Below are positions 5,007 to 5,120 of a stretch of DNA of 5,120 nt, piece by piece (within the stretch, counting starts at the first letter, position 1; every line of letters starts with the position of its first letter). A program made the translations under genes and the position numbers. Under the pieces are notes generated by a model. It was not told where the DNA came from and did no database searches. It was given only the letters and a program-made list of their open reading frames with translations. This stretch comes from Planctomycetota bacterium (lineage in GTDB: Bacteria; Planctomycetota; UBA8108), in assembly GCA_002708465.1 (NCBI GenBank), contig PAOC01000002.1, positions 1 through 5,120 of the forward strand. Direction: 5' to 3'.

Positions 5007-5120
5007 TCAGTCCGCCGAGGGGCCCAGGTAGCGCTTTTCAATTCCGAGTACCTTTTCGTAGCGCCGCTGGTGCCGGCCCTCTGCCGCGAAGTCTGCGCCC
5101 AGGAAGGCCTCGACGACCTC
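5007..5120 (-). CDS. rpiB: Ribose-5-phosphate isomerase B, C-terminal fragment (N-terminus beyond window)
   Basis: Reading the minus strand from the right edge, 37 codons end in TGA at 5009-5007. They begin EVVEAFLGADF and contain EGRHQRRYEKV. This matches the C-terminal helix and tail of RpiB/LacA-family sugar-phosphate isomerases, which typically read V-x-A-F-L-x-x-x-F-E-G-G-R-H-x-R-R-x-x-K. RpiB interconverts ribose 5-phosphate and ribulose 5-phosphate in the non-oxidative pentose phosphate pathway in the cytoplasm. The catalytic N-terminal part is not in the window, so activity cannot be judged. The RHQRR stretch fits the phosphate-binding Arg/His region known in the family. The small membrane-protein gene follows at 14 nt. 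LacA-type or another RpiB-like sugar isomerase is the main alternative. Confidence 0.78.
   Translation of the reverse strand, partial: EVVEAFLGADFAAEGRHQRRYEKVLGIEKRYLGPSAD

Noticed and set aside
4342..5031. 229-codon plus-strand frame
   Set aside because: It overlaps the end of the ACT gene and is antisense to the membrane-protein gene and the rpiB tail; the product is Arg/Glu-rich without motifs.

Overview
This GC-rich window (GC-heavy third codon positions, Shine-Dalgarno-type leaders) carries six protein-coding genes, two of them cut by the window edges. No RNA gene, CRISPR array, IS element or phage gene was seen. A secreted Cys-type sulfatase next to a secreted BNR/Asp-box sialidase-like hydrolase is a gene-content style common in the PVC group (Planctomycetes, Verrucomicrobia, Lentisphaerae/Kiritimatiellae) and related free-living polysaccharide degraders. 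A PVC-like Gram-negative bacterium is the best guess, but nothing here fixes the phylum.

Minus strand, right part: the C-terminal 37 codons of a ribose-5-phosphate isomerase B (rpiB, 5120-5007) are followed after 14 nt by a small three-helix membrane protein (4992-4483). This looks like an operon. Plus strand, middle: a 179-aa double-ACT-domain regulator of the GcvR type (3966-4505, GTG start) converges on the membrane-protein gene, and the two coding regions overlap by 23 bp at their 3' ends. A 271-bp divergent intergenic region (3695-3965) separates it from the left block. It holds a plausible sigma70 promoter, a direct-repeat module and an inverted repeat.

Minus strand, left part: a LysM-containing polytopic membrane protein (3694-2705) is followed by a 159-bp gap with nested inverted repeats. 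Then come a sulfatase strongly resembling mammalian N-sulfoglucosamine sulfohydrolase (2545-1127) and, 16 nt on, a sialidase-like beta-propeller hydrolase that runs off the left edge (1110-1). The sialidase-like gene is easy to overlook because it has no stop codon inside the window. The last two genes have signal peptides and are very probably co-transcribed. Together they suggest extracytoplasmic desulfation and exo-cleavage of acidic, sulfated or sialylated glycans.

The most unusual points are: the sialidase-like protein lacks the canonical FRIP arginine and the usual acid/base Asp region while keeping candidate Glu/Tyr/Arg residues; the sulfatase has the heparan N-sulfatase signature rather than a generic one; the leader before the sulfatase is structured and its outer arm abuts the Shine-Dalgarno; and a LysM domain is joined to a four-helix membrane domain. 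I found no convincing wholly new system. The sulfatase/sialidase-like pair is the best candidate for follow-up.
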